From Liquidambar formosana (taxonomy: Eukaryota; Streptophyta; Magnoliopsida; Saxifragales; Altingiaceae): a stretch of DNA of 64,000 nucleotides. Location: positions 22,383,053 to 22,447,052 of the forward strand of contig CM077826.1 in the NCBI GenBank assembly GCA_039720395.1. Reading direction: 5' to 3'. Shown piece by piece: positions 10,881-22,902 of this stretch. A program made the translations under genes and the position numbers. How positions within the stretch are numbered: the stretch's first letter is position 1; every line of letters starts with the position of its first letter. Below the pieces are notes generated by a model. The model ran no database searches, was not told the origin of the DNA, and saw only the letters and a program-made list of their open reading frames with translations.

Positions 10881-13800
10881 CTACAATTCATCGTGATGCT
10901 TTCCTTCAGGTAAAGGAGCTGTTAATTCTGATTTTTCAAGAAGATACCTAGCAGCCAGTGATGCATGAAGTGCAGCGCCATAGGGAAGTGCATCTTCATT
11001 GACTTTGAAGTAGGGCGAGTGCACTGATGCAGGCTTTTCATCTGTTTCATTCTTCATTCCAAGGAAGAAGAAGTATCCAGGTATCTCCTCTTGGTAAAAT
11101 GCAAAATCCTCGGATCCCATCAACGGTTGCATGCCTTTAACATTGTGGATTCCCAACATATCCGCCGCAACATTTTGGAAATGCGGGTGCAAGTCTTTAT
11201 TGTTAATGGTTGCAGGGAAGAAGGGTTTCTCTTTCGCAAGGAAATCGACAGTTGCACTACACCTCTGCACGGCAGCTTGCCCTGTGATAACCTGTCAGCA
11301 AAGGGAATTAGCTTCATTAATAATGGAAAAATGAGGAAACTAAATGTGAAAATGGTGTCAAGAAGGTTTAAGAATTAAGATTCAATGATGAAAAGATTCT
11401 AGCAAGGATTCAGGGAATTACCTAGATTTTTTAATTTTTTAAATCATTATGAGTTAAGGAAAGCAATGCATGTAGAAACATGTAAGAATATTTTGACATT
11501 CTGCATTAATAAGGGTAATTTAAAAGTGTTCAAATCATTTGAGAATACTCATGCTTCATATGACATCTCTGTTCAATTCACAGAATATGGATGTACTGAT
11601 TTGCAGCGAAATTAGTTCACAATGCTTAATGAAAATGTTGCAGATAATTTAGATATATTTAAAACCTCAGACAATTTTGTCACATTAGTCATTAGAGTGC
11701 ATAGTTTAATGGCTATACCTCCTCGATTCGCTGCCTAAGCTGCATGAAGCTTTCTTTTGAAAAGGCTCGGAAGGTGCCACCAATGGTAACAGAATCTGGA
11801 ATAACATTGAATGCACCACCTCCTTGGAATTTTGCAACTGTTACTACCTGCAAGTGTATGCTATATGTTAACTAAGACAACTCAGACCATTGCTAAAATT
11901 ATTAAAGTGATGTTCCATAGAATCAACAGCCCCCATAGAATCAAAAGCCAAGTTTCTGGAAAACATGTTCATAATAGAAGCAGCAATATCTCATGTATTT
12001 TTCAAAGGGCCTCCAGAAACATATTGAAGGAAGATCAAATTACTTTAAATGTCAACCATATCCTCAGGAGTTAGAAAAGGAGGTCGGAAGAGAAGTATTC
12101 AGTCAAATATGCCACTGCAATCACATTTGTCTCTTTCTCGTAAAATAGTATATCAGATCCCCCTGAGTTTTTGTGAGAAGTTAATCAAGCTTTAAGGATA
12201 TACTCGCACTGCAGTAGAGTTTCTAATTATATCAATAGATAAGGATTTGTTGATGCCTCTTTTGTTTGTAAAACCAGTTTTCCATATATATTTTGATCTA
12301 ATCTTCCTTTCCATCAATTTCTATAGAAGGACAGACAAGTTCTTGGCATAAATCAATTGTCAACTAAGGAGAAAAGAAATAGAAAATGCCATTAGAAAAA
12401 AATCTAGTGGTTGAAGCCGCCCATCCTTAAAGTTGCATCCTGCAAACATCCTACATTTCACCATTAGAACAATAGCCCTTGCAGTTGTAGCACCTATAGA
12501 AGTTTAGTTCTTTTTCCATTGCCCATTTCAATTCCTTCCTCTACAATTAGCAGACTTGATATTTTGTAAACTTGAAAACACTGTGGTTGGTTCCTTAAAA
12601 ATCGTTTTATAGCCAAGCTCTTGCCTACCAATTACAGTTACATCGCAGTACAGAAATGTGCTGCAGTCCTTTCACCAAAAACCTAAGGTAGGTGTCTGTC
12701 TAAAATACTTCACTGTTCATAAAACGAAAGCAGTGCCATTCTGTATTCTGATCTGGTGTACTGTAATTGGTCATTGCACAGACGGCTGAACCGAACTAGA
12801 GTGTAAAAACCAACTGAGAAAATCAACCCTCTTCAACAGAATTTGAACAATAATGGTTGAGGCCTAAAAAAGAGCAGAATGGGTTCTTTAGAATTAGAAC
12901 ATTGCATCATAAGTAGAAGTATTCAAACAATAATTAAAGCATTTCTTTTATTTTGGACAAGGGAGAAGGAAAAAAGAATAAGAAACAGACATGATGTAAA
13001 AAGATGAAATGTACCTGTGAGTCCAATGGATCAGCTTCGCGTGAAACAAGATGTTGTAAACTAACAATCACATTAGAAGCTGCCAATATTGGATCTATAG
13101 AATGCTGTGGAATGGCTGCATGACCCCCTTTACCACTTATTAATGCTTCAAAGAAGCCACTCCCAGCCAAAAGGGGACCAGGTCTGGAGGACACTTCCCC
13201 AATAGGTAATTCAGGGGCCACATGCAACCCAAATATAGCGGCAACATTTTCTAATGCTCCAGCATCTATCATTTTCTTTGCTCCTCCACCTCCTTCCTCA
13301 GCTGGTTGGAAAACAAGAACAACTGTTCCCTAATGAAGCACCAAAAAACGTGGAAAATATCAGGCACCATGAGAGCAGGACAGGAAGAGGAAATTTAAAA
13401 GCACTTACAACTTTTAAGGGGCTATAACATTCATTCAAAACAATTTTCTGTACATGAAAACATCTATATTTAATACTTGCTTATTGATAAAAAGGATTTT
13501 TACAGGGTTTGAAACCAAAGACTGTCATGGCCTAATTAGCTTTCTTATAGTTCTGTACTCTTATCTTTACTAAGGTGGTAAGTCTTCTGTCAACCAGAGC
13601 TTGACAATTTGGTCTATATTTCTCGTACTATCAACAGAAAACCAAGTTGCAAATGACCACAAATAGGGTAATGAGATCTATCCCATTCTCTGATTGAAAT
13701 TTTAATATACCTCTGTCTGTTATTATCTAAGAATTGTTATATGAGTGCATTTGAACAAGTTATAGAATGGATCACACAGTGACAAATAATCGTTTTCAAC

Positions 13801-15046
13801 AATTACGATTATTGTCCGTAGCCTAGCTACTTTATGCTATTTCATTGACTTCCATCTTCTAAGTCTGCACAAGTGCCTTAATATTTATCAAAGAATGAGA
13901 CAAATTCAGGAGAGCCTAATAAGCACATCCTGTACATCCAAGAAAAAACAAAGCACATCCTGTACATATAACATCTACGAGTTCCAGTTACATAGGGCCG
14001 TGAATGATGTCTCAAAAACCAATTCAACAATCAAACAAAGACATTGTTAATTGAATTTTTATTATCATGGGGCCATATATATATATTGCAGAAAATTGTC
14101 GACAAGCAAACATCACATTATCATGTGATTTCGATGAGATGAAACAGCAAAATAAGTCATATCTGATGTGTCACTAAACAACCAAGACTTCCTTCCAGAA
14201 CGATAGGACCTAAATCTCATGTCCAAACCAAAAGAATGGTCTAACCTTGGAGTATACAGTCACACATGCAGATTATTGAAATGCATGAAACAGATCATAT
14301 TTTTTGTGTAATAAGGATAAGAAATTAAAAAACAAAGTATCAAGATACAAACTTTCAACTCTTCGCTATGCGCTTGAAGGGTCTTTGCAGCACCAAGTAG
14401 CATCGCAACATGGGCATCGTGCCCACACGCATGCATCTTCCCAGGAATTTTACTCTTGTGCTCCCATTCCACCATTTCCTATAAAAGTCAACATCTTCAA
14501 AACCAAAAAAGGAAGCCCAAAATCATAATACAACATCTAGCAAACAAAATCCCACATTGCACATCCAACACCAATACAAAGACTAGAAATCAACAAAACT
14601 AGTCAAGTTGAATATCCTAAAAAGACTTAAAACTCATCTCACACAATTAGCCAAAAAAAGCATGGATCATAAAAATTCAACCAAACCTGCATAGGTAGAG
14701 CATCCATATCTGCTCTTATCGCGACAAAAGGCGGTCCGCCTGTCCCAACAAAGCCGAGAACACCAGTAACAGAAATTGGGTATTTATAAGGAATGCCCAT
14801 CTTATCCAATTCTGTTCTGATAAGCTTACTGGTCTCAAATTCTTCATAACCCAGTTCTGGGTTCTCATGTATTTTCCTCCTAACACTCACCATGTAATCA
14901 ACCAGCTCAGGTTTCTTGGCAAAATCGAGAAATTTTGTGGGGATTTCTAAGAGCCCATTTGAGCTAACAGAAGAATATGAGAAGATGGGTGTTGGACCAA
15001 ACAAGTGAAGGGTGAAAATCAAAGAGACCCACTTAAAGAAACTCAT
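10881..15046 (-). CDS. ILR1-like IAA-amino-acid hydrolase (M20 amidohydrolase), five exons
   Basis: Exons in transcript order: 15046-14687, 14478-14353, 13329-13015, 11847-11719, 11291-10881, all joined in phase 0 with GT-AG introns; 446 residues in all. The family cleaves amide conjugates of auxin (and related jasmonate conjugates in some members), releasing the free hormone in the ER. The start at 15046 gives a hydrophobic signal sequence (about residues 5-25); the frame is open further upstream, but that segment lacks family similarity. Visible blocks are [32 protein letters not shown], the metal-site motif [73 protein letters not shown] and [16 protein letters not shown]. The protein ends KHHDEL, an HDEL ER-retrieval signal. 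All expected metal-binding Cys and His positions appear intact. Substrate preference (IAR3-like or other ILL type) cannot be set from sequence. Confidence 0.95.
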
Positions 15047-15319
15047 GGATTGCTCTGAAACTAAGCTTGAAGTGCCGCTTGCAAGGAGAAAGATGAGGTA
15101 TTTAGGAGAAAGTGAGGTGGGTTTTATGGGAAATAGGAAGAAGGAAGCAGTGGACCAGTTGGTATTGTCTTTCAGCGCTTTGAAAATGTGAAAAATGTGG
15201 AATGGAATGAGATATGGAGCGCTGAATTTAAGTGCTGGCCGTTGGATGCCTTTTGTAGTTTTGTGGCAGTATTTTTGAGAGACAGCCCACCCCCACGTGC
15301 TTAATTTCAATATCCCCCG

Positions 15320-15320
<1 letters not shown>

Positions 15321-15360
<40 letters not shown>

Positions 15361-15452
15361 GTTTTTATCTCCGACTAGACATCTGGTTGATTATGATCAT
15401 TCGTGAACGACACATGTCAATCCTTTATATATATATATATATATATATATTA
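15321..15452. repeat. Two (TA)n microsatellites
   Basis: Long TA runs at about 15323-15356 and 15426-15450 just upstream of the ILR1-like gene, on the 5' side of that minus-strand gene. Confidence 0.9.
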
Positions 15453-15604
15453 TTTTTGTTTTTTATTTTTGGTCTTAAAATGTTTATCTATTTAAAAAAA
15501 TCGAATCATAAATTTTTTAAACTTTCTTATATTATCTTTTGTCATTTTTTATTTTATTTATTTATTTTTTTCTGCTGCTTGTGGATCTATCTTTAATTTT
15601 CAAA

Positions 15605-15885
15605 AAATCAACAAAATCAAGGTATTTTAAACCTAATTTTTCACAAAACTAAGGTATCTTTGACTTGATATATAACAAACCTAGGTATTATTTACTTGAT
15701 TTTCTAGTTTTTTAGTTGATTTTTTTTCACAAAATCAATGTATTTTTGACTCGTTTTTTCATGAGTTGTTATTTTTTACTTCATTTTCTAATTTTTTTTT
15801 TCCCCACAAAATCAAGGCATTTTTTACTTGTTTTTTCATGAGTCAAGTTATTTTTGAGTTGATTTTCTAATTTTTAAGTTGATAT
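15605..15885. repeat. Imperfect AT-rich tandem repeat (~100-bp period)
   Basis: The phrase cacaaaatcaaggtattttt, followed by acttgattttctaattttt, recurs about three times in degenerate form. It is probably a decayed local tandem duplication and carries no coding potential. Confidence 0.5.
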
Positions 15886-17719
15886 TATAGACTATGGCTT
15901 GAATTTTTTAAAGAACAAGTTTACTAGATTTTGGTTTCTACTGATTTGGGGTTTCTTTTTATTGGAAGAGGGGGTAAGGGAATCTTGAGAAGGAGCGTGA
16001 GTTTCTGTGTAAATCTCACCAGTTTTGCAGAAATATAATCATTCTTGTTATGGGCAATTTTTTATTTAAATTATTAGCATTACGTTATGATTGACGGAAG
16101 TTAAAATGTACCAATAACAATGAACTAGGAAACTCGTTTGACGAGTTAGGTTCACTCCTTTCATCTTATATAGCAGGTCTCATCCAGTAAGGCTTTTCTT
16201 AAACTACAAGTTCTTTTTAAATACGATTAATCTTTGTGAGACGAAAGAAGTACTATATATAGATATATATAGATATAGCAGCTCGCGCGATGAGCGTAAT
16301 AGATCCAATTAACTTGACCAATTGATATAAGTAAATCCAATTTAGTTTAATCTTAGGATACTCTATGAACTAAGTAGTTCGGGCCATGAGCCTAGTGGCA
16401 TGTTTTCTCCTTAAAGGTAGAGGAGTTTCAAGAAATCATGGATTCTACTTTCCTTAGGTCATGCTTATTTTACCTAACAAAAAAAAAAAGTAGTTCATTA
16501 TACATACAAAAATTAAAAATTGGGTTAATCAACTACATCAATTATTAATTTGTTGATGCATGTGAAAAAAATAAAAATAAAAAACACTTGACCATTTAAA
16601 ATTGGGAAAATGACAAAACAGTGGGTCAAAATAAAAGTAATTCTTAAATGAGAGTTAAAACTCTCATATTTCTTTCAAAGTAACAATAATGAATTTTAAT
16701 TCCAAAAGAAGGGGATTTAGGGTCAAATGTCCGATATACCATTTTAGTAAAATATTTTATTTTTTTACCCCACCCAAATCCTATCAAACCATTCTCCTAT
16801 CTCCTTATTAAATAAAACTGAACCAATACTTTTCTTCTATGTGAGAAAAAAAATGGTTCTCCATTTTATTTTATTTTTTTGGTTGTTGCTTATTGAAAAG
16901 CATGATTTAAATTTAATTCACATATTCAACCTCTAGAAAAAATTTAAAAAAAATTATAAAACTTTCCAAATCCAAATGTGTAGATTATTATTCTAGTTGA
17001 AAAAAAAAAAAAAAAGAGAGAAAAGAAAGAAAGAAAGAAAGAAAAACACACACACACACACACACTCATATATAGATATGAGTAAGTGGGCAGAATGGTT
17101 ATTGTAAAATGACAAATGGTAAATCCCCTTTTTTGGGGATTAAAGTCCATTACTATCATTTTGAATGGAATAAGAAATATTTGACCATTTATTTGGAATT
17201 ACTTTTATCTTAACCCACTATTTAGTCATTCTCCATCTAAAATTTTAGTTATTAGTGTGTTGAATTAATATTCTTTTTTCAATCATGTGATTGGCGACTT
17301 TTATTTTATTTTTTTAATATTCTTCTCTTATTTAATTAGAGCATAATGATCATAAACATATGATCACATTGCCTTTGATCTTCTTACCTTAGTTGATTTC
17401 TATGTTCTTATTCTATTTTTTTATTTTTCCCTTTGATTTTATTACCTTATTTAATAAAGGCATAGTTACGGGATGTGGGATGTGCGCAAGCTCTCAGAAA
17501 GAAGGCACTTGTCATTGTGCAAAATGACATACTCTCTTTTATATAAGGAAAATACTACTTCATCAATTTTTTGGCACCTACCTTATGTGTCAAAAGTATA
17601 TAGGTGAAAGCAATCATATGGGGCCTAACATGGAATAAGGAGAAGGTGTCATATATGGATGGGTAGGAGAATGTGGATAAAATAGATAGATAAAATAGAC
17701 GGATGAAATAATGGGGATT

Positions 17720-18095
17720 GATCTGTTTACACATAGGTATAAAACTTTTTATTTTTACACCCTTCAATATTTTTTTGTAGGATTAATATTTTTCAAAACC
17801 GACCATTAAATTAAATAATCCTCTCATGAAGATCATGCACACCAAATTTCACATTGATTGGATACTTGTAAGCATCTCATCTATAAATTTACTTTTCTTT
17901 TTATAAATAAAACTATAATTTAGGTCACTTTACCGATGAAATAGTTTTTAATCTCCAATCAATGTGAAATTTGACATGTATGATTTCCATGAGAGCAATA
18001 TCTAATCCAATAGTTGGTTTTGAAAAATATCAATCCTATAAAAAGTTATTAAGGGGTGTAAGAGTAAAAAGTTTTACACGGGATGTAAACAGATC
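17720..18095. mobile_element. Foldback MITE (~376 bp)
   Basis: The left arm begins gatctgtttacacat and contains aggattaatatttttcaaaac and caaatttcacattgattgga. The right arm, read in reverse complement, begins gatctgtttacatcc and contains the same phrases in the same order. The arms are about 145 bases each, separated by an AT-rich centre. There is no coding capacity. The target duplication is not clear. Confidence 0.75.
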
Positions 18096-18510
18096 TTTCT
18101 CCTTATATAATAGTATAGATATAAATATATATTATTTTTCTTTGTGACTCTCTTTTATATAATAAGTATAGATGTAGATATATATTATTTTCTTTAGTAA
18201 GCTTCTCTTTGTCTAGCTTACTATGGTGTGTTTGCCGATTAGATAATTTGTTGTCCTTTGGACTTTTGCCGAATGACATGTATTCTTCTGGTGTTTTTTT
18301 TTTTTTTTTTTTTTTTTTTGGAATGTATTCTTACTTATCCAGAAAAAGATACTTATCCCCCCCCAAAAAAAAAAAAAAAAAAAATGATACACCAAAGAAG
18401 AAGAAGAAGAAGAAGTTATTCTTTCAAGAAGGTGCCCTCAATTCCTCATTCCTCTAGGAGCTTTCTATTTCCTCTCATTATTTTAGGCATTTGTAACAAC
18501 ATTTTTATAT
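18096..18510. other. Spacer with homopolymer runs
   Basis: A run of T at about 18294-18319 and a run of A at about 18366-18384, then (GAA)n at 18397-18415. Open frames here consist of poly-Phe or poly-Lys and are not genes. Confidence 0.6.
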
Positions 18511-18640
18511 TTTGAGAGGGTTAGCCTAGTGGTAAGTTGAGTCTTGGTAAGCGTTTCAAGAAGTGTAGGTTAAATGTTCAAAACCCCACAAAAGCATTGA
18601 TACCGCCCATTTGAAATATTTTTTTTGAATAGTGTGCATA
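18511..18640 (+). mobile_element. tRNA-derived SINE-like head
   Basis: An A-box-like segment (ttagcctagtgg, 18521-18532) is followed 36 bases later by a B-box-like segment (ggttaaatgttcaaaacc, from about 18568). That spacing and order match a pol III internal promoter of a tRNA-derived SINE. The sequence does not fold as an intact tRNA, and the 3' end is not defined. Confidence 0.45.
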
Positions 18641-19010
18641 ACAGGTTACCTACCAAATCTTTAGTTTTAATTTGGAATACCCAGGCTAGCCCGATTTGCC
18701 ACAATACGATTGAAACTAAGGGTGCAACAGAGTTCACGTAGACCTGAAGACCGGACCAGTCCAATCAATTCGGTCTGGTCCAAATAATAATCGGTTTGCT
18801 TTTGGTTTAAAATTTATAAGAACTGATCAATTCGGTTTGATCCACGGTTTAGGGGGGTTTTAAAACTAAACTAGATTGAATTCTCGAATTCCAATGACGG
18901 ATAGAGCTCAAATCTATTTACGTAATTCGGAGATTTTATGTTACTATTTGTCCCATGTTCTGTATCATCATCGGAATGTTCTAAACACTTTTTTTTTGTC
19001 TGACCCAAAG

Positions 19011-19135
19011 ATTTCATCAGATGGATTTCAAGTTGTCTCCAAGCTCCAGGTTCTTGATCTAAGTGGTAATGCAGCTTCATTATCAGAACACCCAGCATTT
19101 TCTTGCTTACCGCAGTTACAGGAGCTTCACCTGAG
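19011..19135 (+). pseudogene. Leucine-rich-repeat exon fragment inside the hAT-like element
   Basis: A 125-base segment with a T-rich tract and AG before it and ag|gtttg after it has the shape of an internal exon. Its translation includes VVSKLQVLDLSGNAAS and FSCLPQLQELHL, two leucine-rich-repeat units with the LxxLxLSGN pattern. No start codon, other exons or kinase/NBS domain are found nearby, so it is a fragment and not a gene. Its parent gene is not identified. Confidence 0.5.
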
Positions 19136-19707
19136 GTTTGTTGGCTGGAAATAAATTTATTATGTAAATATATATAAGTATGAATTTATTATGTGAAAGT
19201 GAGGATCGTGGAGAGGGAGCCTCGTCAGCGATGCAAAGGTCTTCACTCTTAACAAATACGCCGGTGAGCTTCTGCTAGGTGGTGTCGAGTGGTGCAAGTG
19301 GTGTGCGAGTGGCTGTGGATGCGAGCTTCATAGTGAAGAGAGAGGAGCAGGTGGCCATGGCTGTGCGTGCGAGTGGTGCACTTTTTCTGAATTGGTTTGA
19401 AATGTGTTTTGGTTTGAAACACAGCTCTCCCTCGCCATTTGAGGCCAGCCATAACGTGATAGGACTTGCAAAGCCTGAAAAAGAAGCCCGCAACGTACCA
19501 ACTCCGGGTCAAATGGAAGGAACAATCCCACCACTAGATCAGCCTTTAAAGCCATGGATGGTGAGGATTAGCTTAAGCTGATATATCGTATATCAGTAGA
19601 AGCTGATAGGAACAAACCTGTGTATATATATATATAAAGCTTTAATCATGTATGGGACATCCCAGATATCCCGTTTGATCATATATATATATATATATAT
19701 ATATATA

Positions 19708-19875
19708 GGATGATGATTAGGTAAGCAAGTGCTGATATAACTTATATCAACACCCGAATTGGGAATTGTACCTTATGCATGAGTAAGACATGAGGTACAA
19801 TGGACCAATGGTAGGGGTACAACCTTCAATGCATAGTGCTAATATAACTTATATCAACACATATTAATAGGAACA

Positions 19876-19912
<37 letters not shown>

Positions 19913-20017
19913 CATTGGTCCAATGTACCTCATGTCTCACTCATGCATAAGGTATAACTCCTAATGTGGGTGTGGGTGTTGATATAAGTTATATCAGTAC
20001 GTACTTACCTGATCATT

Positions 20018-20021
<4 letters not shown>
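19708..20021. mobile_element. Foldback MITE nested in the hAT-like element
   Basis: The left arm (from ggatgatgattaggtaag) includes tgatataacttatatcaac and accttatgcatgagt. The right arm, ending at 20021, contains the same phrases inverted (ggataatgatcaggtaag when reverse complemented). The arms are about 105 bases, with (TA)n between them. Confidence 0.75.

Positions 20022-20080
<59 letters not shown>
20022..20080. repeat. (CT)n(TA)n compound microsatellite
   Basis: About 13 CT units, then about 15 TA units, directly after the MITE right arm. Confidence 0.9.
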
Positions 20081-20487
20081 TAGATATAGCACACGTGCAT
20101 TGCACATGAATATTTTTAAATAATATTAGTTATACAAAATAATAAATACATAAACATTTTATATTTTTTCATAAATATTTTTATAGATAAACATTTTATA
20201 TATTTTTATATTTTATATTTTTATATTTTATATTTTAAGGTATGTGTTTTAGAATTATAGTTTCCATATTCCTATATATTTCTATTTATTATATAAGAAT
20301 TATAGTTTCCGTTTCCTTTGAATTCCTATTTGTGTTTTATATATTAAGGTATGCATTTTAGAATTATAGTTTCCATATTGTTATATTTCCTGTATATGTA
20401 GAAGGGTGGATAGTTGTGTATTTAAAAATTAAAATAAGGGTATATTAGTCAATCAAAAGTTTTTCTTACATTCATCTTTTTATAGGT

Positions 20488-20523
<36 letters not shown>

Positions 20524-20939
20524 TATGTTAATATTAATATATTATACTCCATATATAAGTATTATTCAATAAATTTCTTATCTTTTACTAAAAAAATAAA
20601 AAAAAATAAAAAAAAAAAACTGAAAACCAGACCCTTTTTTTCTGATCTGATCCAATGCTATTTTGGGTCCAGGTCCGGTTCAGATTTTGAAGGATCAACT
20701 TAGTCCGGTCCGATCCGGATTTCCCCCTGGCCCGAGCCAGCCTGAATAAAGTTGCAGTCCTAACTGAAATCCCAATACATGCCTTACGTGACTGTGTATG
20801 GGCTAAAGCTATCTGGACTAGACTCTTGCCATCTGGGTTACCTTTTAACTTCTTTCAATTACCCATTGATAATGGGTGCAAACTGTTTACCCAAGAAAAA
20901 AAAAAAAAAAAAAATTCAAATGGGTGCGAAGTGCAAACA

Positions 20940-21620
20940 CAATTTGACCTCTTTGCAGCCTACATTTTATTCAGTTCGTTGGGATCTTTTCTTTTTTGCT
21001 ACCTGGATGATTTGGCTTAGTCTCAACGACAGTTTATTCAATAATAATTCTATCCCTATAAGACGCCAAATCAAAACAATAGTGAATCAAGCGATAGAAT
21101 ATTATCATATCATCCGACCTTCTGGAATTTAATCATCTTCTGTAATTCGCCAAATCACATGGCATACAAAGGATGAACCATTGATAAACCTTGAATACTA
21201 ATGGGAGTTCTTTTGGTAATCCGAGAATGGCTAGCGCTGGAGGATTTGTCCAAAATTCTCTTGGTGGCTGGATTAAAGGTATTTCAAGGAAAATTTGATT
21301 ATATTACTAGCATAGCAGCTCAGTTTTGGGTTATCCTTGATGGGTTAACCTTAGCTTGGGATCGATGGGTTAACCTTAGCTTGGGATTTTGGATTTCAGC
21401 ATGTGGTGTTACACTAGATGCACATGCTGTCATTTCATTATTACTTCAGAATATTCATCCCTCACTTTGGTATATGACTTTAATCCATGATTGCAAGACC
21501 CTATTACAGTATGAACGACAAGTACGCATCAAGCATGCGTATGGGGAAGCTAATACATATGCAAATTTTTTGGTTAAACTAGCGTTATTGAAGAAGAAAA
21601 CTTTGTTTTACTGCACTTTC
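20940..21620 (+). mobile_element. LINE-type RNase H fragment, degenerate
   Basis: Around 21415-21600 the translation (LDAHAVISLLLQNIHPSL, LIHDCKTLLQY, VRIKHAYGEANTYANFL, KLALLKK) matches the RVT_3/RNase H-like domain found at the 3' end of plant non-LTR retroelements, where the usual phrase is 'HVYREAN..AD.LA'. An internal 20-base duplication (gatgggttaaccttagcttg) occurs near 21340-21390. Stops interrupt the upstream part. Confidence 0.6.
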
Positions 21621-22189
21621 CTTATAGTAATTTTTTACTCCTTCCATCTCACAAAGATGTGCTATTTTTGCTACTACTTTTTTGTCCAAACATGTTTGTC
21701 CACTTTGAAAAATCAAATTACTCGCATAAATTTTTTTTTAATTTTCTATATTACCATTTGTTATTTCAATAATTACTTTTAATACAAAACCTAATAATAA
21801 GTAGAGGATGGTATTTTTAAAAAAATAAAGTTTAAAAAGTAACAAGTCAATATAATTATGATTTTTGTTAAACTGTGTATCTTGTCAAACTTAACATATC
21901 TTTATCTAACAAAAAAAGTTTTTATTTTTTATTTTATTTTTAAAATATAAAATAGACTCAAAAGAAGGTCACAACGGTTTTTGTCCCTTTTTTTTTTTTT
22001 TCACTTCAACCTTTTTCAATTCACGTAGTTGGAACTCTTCCAAGGACTCTGTCTTTTTAGTGTCAAAACTACATCGTTTTGGGTACTAGTTGGCCCAACC
22101 AATTACATGAAAACCCAGTCGTTTAAGAATTGTTTTAAGGTTTAATAAATAAAAAAAAAAAAAATGCTCGCAGACTGACGGTAGATCGG
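21621..22189. other. Promoter-side spacer of DRE2
   Basis: Near 21640 'tactccttccatctcacaaagat' resembles a Stowaway-like end with no clear partner. The rest is AT-rich DNA leading to the DRE2 5' UTR. No gene is seen. Confidence 0.4.
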
Positions 22190-22379
22190 AGCTCCGACCA
22201 GTCATCGTCTTTCGGCACCAATCTTCCTCCATTGCAGCTCATTCTTTGCAGAACCGTTTCTATGAGTCGCCGTCGCTGGTCGACGATCGCAACCTGAAAA
22301 GTACTCCACCACCTCTACGTCGCCAATCGTATTGTCATTACATCTTTAGATCTCTGGTTCTGAGCTTTGCCAAATCAAG
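22190..22379 (+). promoter_or_regulatory. DRE2: 5' UTR exon of DRE2 (start uncertain) with a small uORF
   Basis: A GC-richer stretch ends at 22379 before the donor gtatgaatgt. The coding start lies after the next acceptor (23990), so this is inferred to be a non-coding first exon. It contains an ATG at 22262 that opens a 12-codon frame including the TGA (22262-22297). The transcription start is not identifiable. Confidence 0.5.
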
Positions 22380-22902
22380 GTATGAATGTGTAGAATTCCA
22401 CCACCACCACCACCACCTCCTTCTTCTTCTTTTTCTGCCTGAATTTATTGTGTTAGTGTTTTTTGAAAAAATTATTTTTTGGTCTTTCATGGCTGTGATA
22501 TTAGGTTCATGGATTTTTAATGGTGTAATTTATGTTTAGGCGCATTCATATTATCAGTCTCTGTTTGGCCAAACCAAGTTGTATTATCATATATAGGAAG
22601 ATTGGGCAGCATTTTTTTTCTTTCAAACGAGGGGTTTCCCAAGCCATTGGGCCCAGACTAATCTTCCCGTTATACACAAACCACCTGCAAGCCTGTGCAT
22701 CCGATTGTGAATGAGTGGCTGAACTCGAGACCAATGGTTCCTAAGCTACAGTCCTTTCCCATCTGCACTGCGCTCGCAGGTTAATTGGGCAGCATTTACA
22801 CAATTTATATAATTGTCATTTAATTGTGATGCATCCAATAAATAGTGAAAATTTTCTGTTTGGGTAGCATCTATATAATCAGGAAGATTGAATTTAAAAC
22901 GG

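Larger units (their letters stand above)
15047..17719. other. AT-rich intergenic region with simple repeats
   Basis: 5' flank of the ILR1-like gene, then gene-free DNA. It holds (TA)n at about 15323-15356 and 15426-15450, decayed tandem repeats at 15605-15885, a short SINE-like stretch near 16390, GAAA repeats at about 17020-17044 and (AC)n at 17046-17063. No coding or RNA gene is evident. Confidence 0.6.
18717..20762. mobile_element. hAT-like non-autonomous element carrying a gene fragment
   Basis: The left end reads taagggtgcaac, and the right end in reverse complement reads taggactgcaac, typical of hAT TIRs. The flanks attgaaac (18709-18716) and actgaaat (20763-20770) form an imperfect 8-base target duplication (6/8), the length hAT elements make. 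Subterminal regions are rich in cggtc/ggacc motifs on both sides (18745-18860 and 20640-20740), as expected for transposase-binding clusters. No transposase is encoded. The inside contains an LRR-like exon (19011-19135), a nested foldback MITE (19708-20021) and several (TA)n tracts. A similar left end is found at 49570. Confidence 0.6.

Noticed and set aside
15047..15310. 88-codon N-terminal extension of the ILR1-like frame
   Set aside because: No family similarity; the Met at 15046 gives a normal signal peptide and length.
16380..16470. SINE-like segment (gagcctagtggca)
   Set aside because: An A-box-like motif without a clear B box.
18209..18515. Open frames through T and A runs
   Set aside because: They are poly-Phe, poly-Pro or poly-Lys products of homopolymers.
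18521..18590. Intact tRNA gene
   Set aside because: A- and B-box-like motifs are present, but no cloverleaf or anticodon stem can be formed; a SINE head is more likely.
22620..22790. Minus-strand SINE-like unit (ggtctcgagttcagcc)
   Set aside because: Only one box is convincing and no ends are visible; too weak to list.
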